Positions 63,800 through 64,000 of a stretch of DNA of 64,000 bases are shown here, in pieces; positions within the stretch are counted from its first letter, which is position 1, and each line of letters starts with the position of its first letter. The position numbers and the translations under genes were made by a program. Source of the DNA: Pseudomonadota bacterium. GTDB taxonomy: Bacteria > Pseudomonadota > Gammaproteobacteria > Burkholderiales > Rhodocyclaceae. A model generated the notes under the pieces. The model was not told the origin of the DNA. It did not search any database and saw only the letters and a list, made by a program, of their open reading frames with translations. The DNA lies in the NCBI GenBank assembly GCA_018262235.1, contig JAGTRY010000009.1, forward strand, positions 1-64,000. Reading direction: 5' to 3'.

Positions 63800-64000
63800 A
63801 GTTCACGATCTACCAGGAAAGCCGTCCCGGCGCCCGTCCCAACAATCAGGACCGGGTGGCTTACAGCTATACGCGTGAATCCCTGCTGCTGGTTGTGGCC
63901 GACGGCATGGGCGGGCATCTGCATGGCGAGATCGCCGCGCAGATTGCCGTCCAGTACATCATCGAATCCTTCCAGCGTGCCGCCAAGCCGGTGATCCAGG
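63796..64000 (+). CDS. PP2C-type serine/threonine phosphatase, N-terminal part (cut by window edge)
   Basis: The visible 68 codons (MKFTIYQESRPGARPNNQDRVAYSY ... LLVVADGMGGHLHGEIAAQIAVQYI) contain the PP2C metal-binding Asp of NNQDR and the DGMGGH motif. It should reverse the action of the upstream kinase. The rest lies beyond the window. Confidence 0.92.
   Translation, partial: MKFTIYQESRPGARPNNQDRVAYSYTRESLLLVVADGMGGHLHGEIAAQIAVQYIIESFQRAAKPVIQ

Overview
The window is a dense, GC-rich (roughly 60-65% by eye) chromosomal segment from a Gram-negative betaproteobacterium, most like the Rhodocyclales. This is inferred from gene content: small proteins of largely betaproteobacterial families (DUF1840 at 22727-23059, DUF3460 at 58548-58730), the order mreB-mreC-mreD-mrdA-mrdB-rlpA...ybeD-lipB-lipA, and a yicC-gmk-rpoZ-spoT block with a divergent Ser/Thr kinase-phosphatase pair. 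I saw no tRNA, rRNA, CRISPR array, transposase or prophage gene.

Layout. 1-1565: two minus-strand lipoproteins with poly-serine linkers, the first cut by the window edge. 2002-9749: YbiT-type ABC-F ATPase, S4-domain protein, aldose-epimerase-like protein, alpha/beta hydrolase, a penicillin-binding protein 1C whose transpeptidase motifs are gone, and a DUF3857/transglutaminase protein. 9750-11440: an AT-richer patch carrying an unusual exported protein interrupted by an in-frame stop, bracketed by a decayed copy of the cca 3' end and by the intact cca gene. 11441-15511: cca, an AsmA-family gene and mscL. 15591-21150: a four-gene signalling cluster made of two paralogous OmpR-type regulators flanking a LysM/FecR protein and a CHASE2 histidine kinase. 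21203-26559: metabolic and transport genes.

25471-31271: alcohol dehydrogenase, then gatA, gmhA and gatC (no gatB), divergent from the mreBCD-mrdAB-rlpA rod-shape block, which runs on to ybeD, lipB and lipA. 38154-44643: an apparently internally deleted GH28 remnant, a lipase-like protein, CBS protein, cation efflux, two EamA transporters, a thioesterase and a solitary DNA methyltransferase. 44706-50353: rhomboid protease, TPR membrane protein, DUF4395 protein with a good promoter/operator, cytochrome b561 and a GNAT. 50372-51610: a repeat-derived segment abutting an AT-rich gene for a TIR-domain protein, the most likely recently acquired and defence-related gene here. 51627-64000: YjgR ATPase, YebC, EamA transporter, a DnaQ/GIY-YIG fusion, an HD-GYP-like protein, spoT-rpoZ-gmk-yicC, and a Ser/Thr kinase with a PP2C phosphatase cut by the right edge.

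How genes work together: the mre/mrd/rlpA genes build and shape the cell wall; lipB and lipA make lipoyl cofactor; gatA and gatC encode two subunits of the tRNA amidotransferase; spoT and rpoZ link (p)ppGpp to RNA polymerase; the CHASE2/FecR/regulator cluster looks like one envelope-sensing pathway. Recurring oddities are enzymes that keep their fold but lack catalytic residues (PBP1C, HD-GYP, GIY-YIG, ClpP-like and HExxH-like proteins). All family assignments are from reading translated sequence without database searches.
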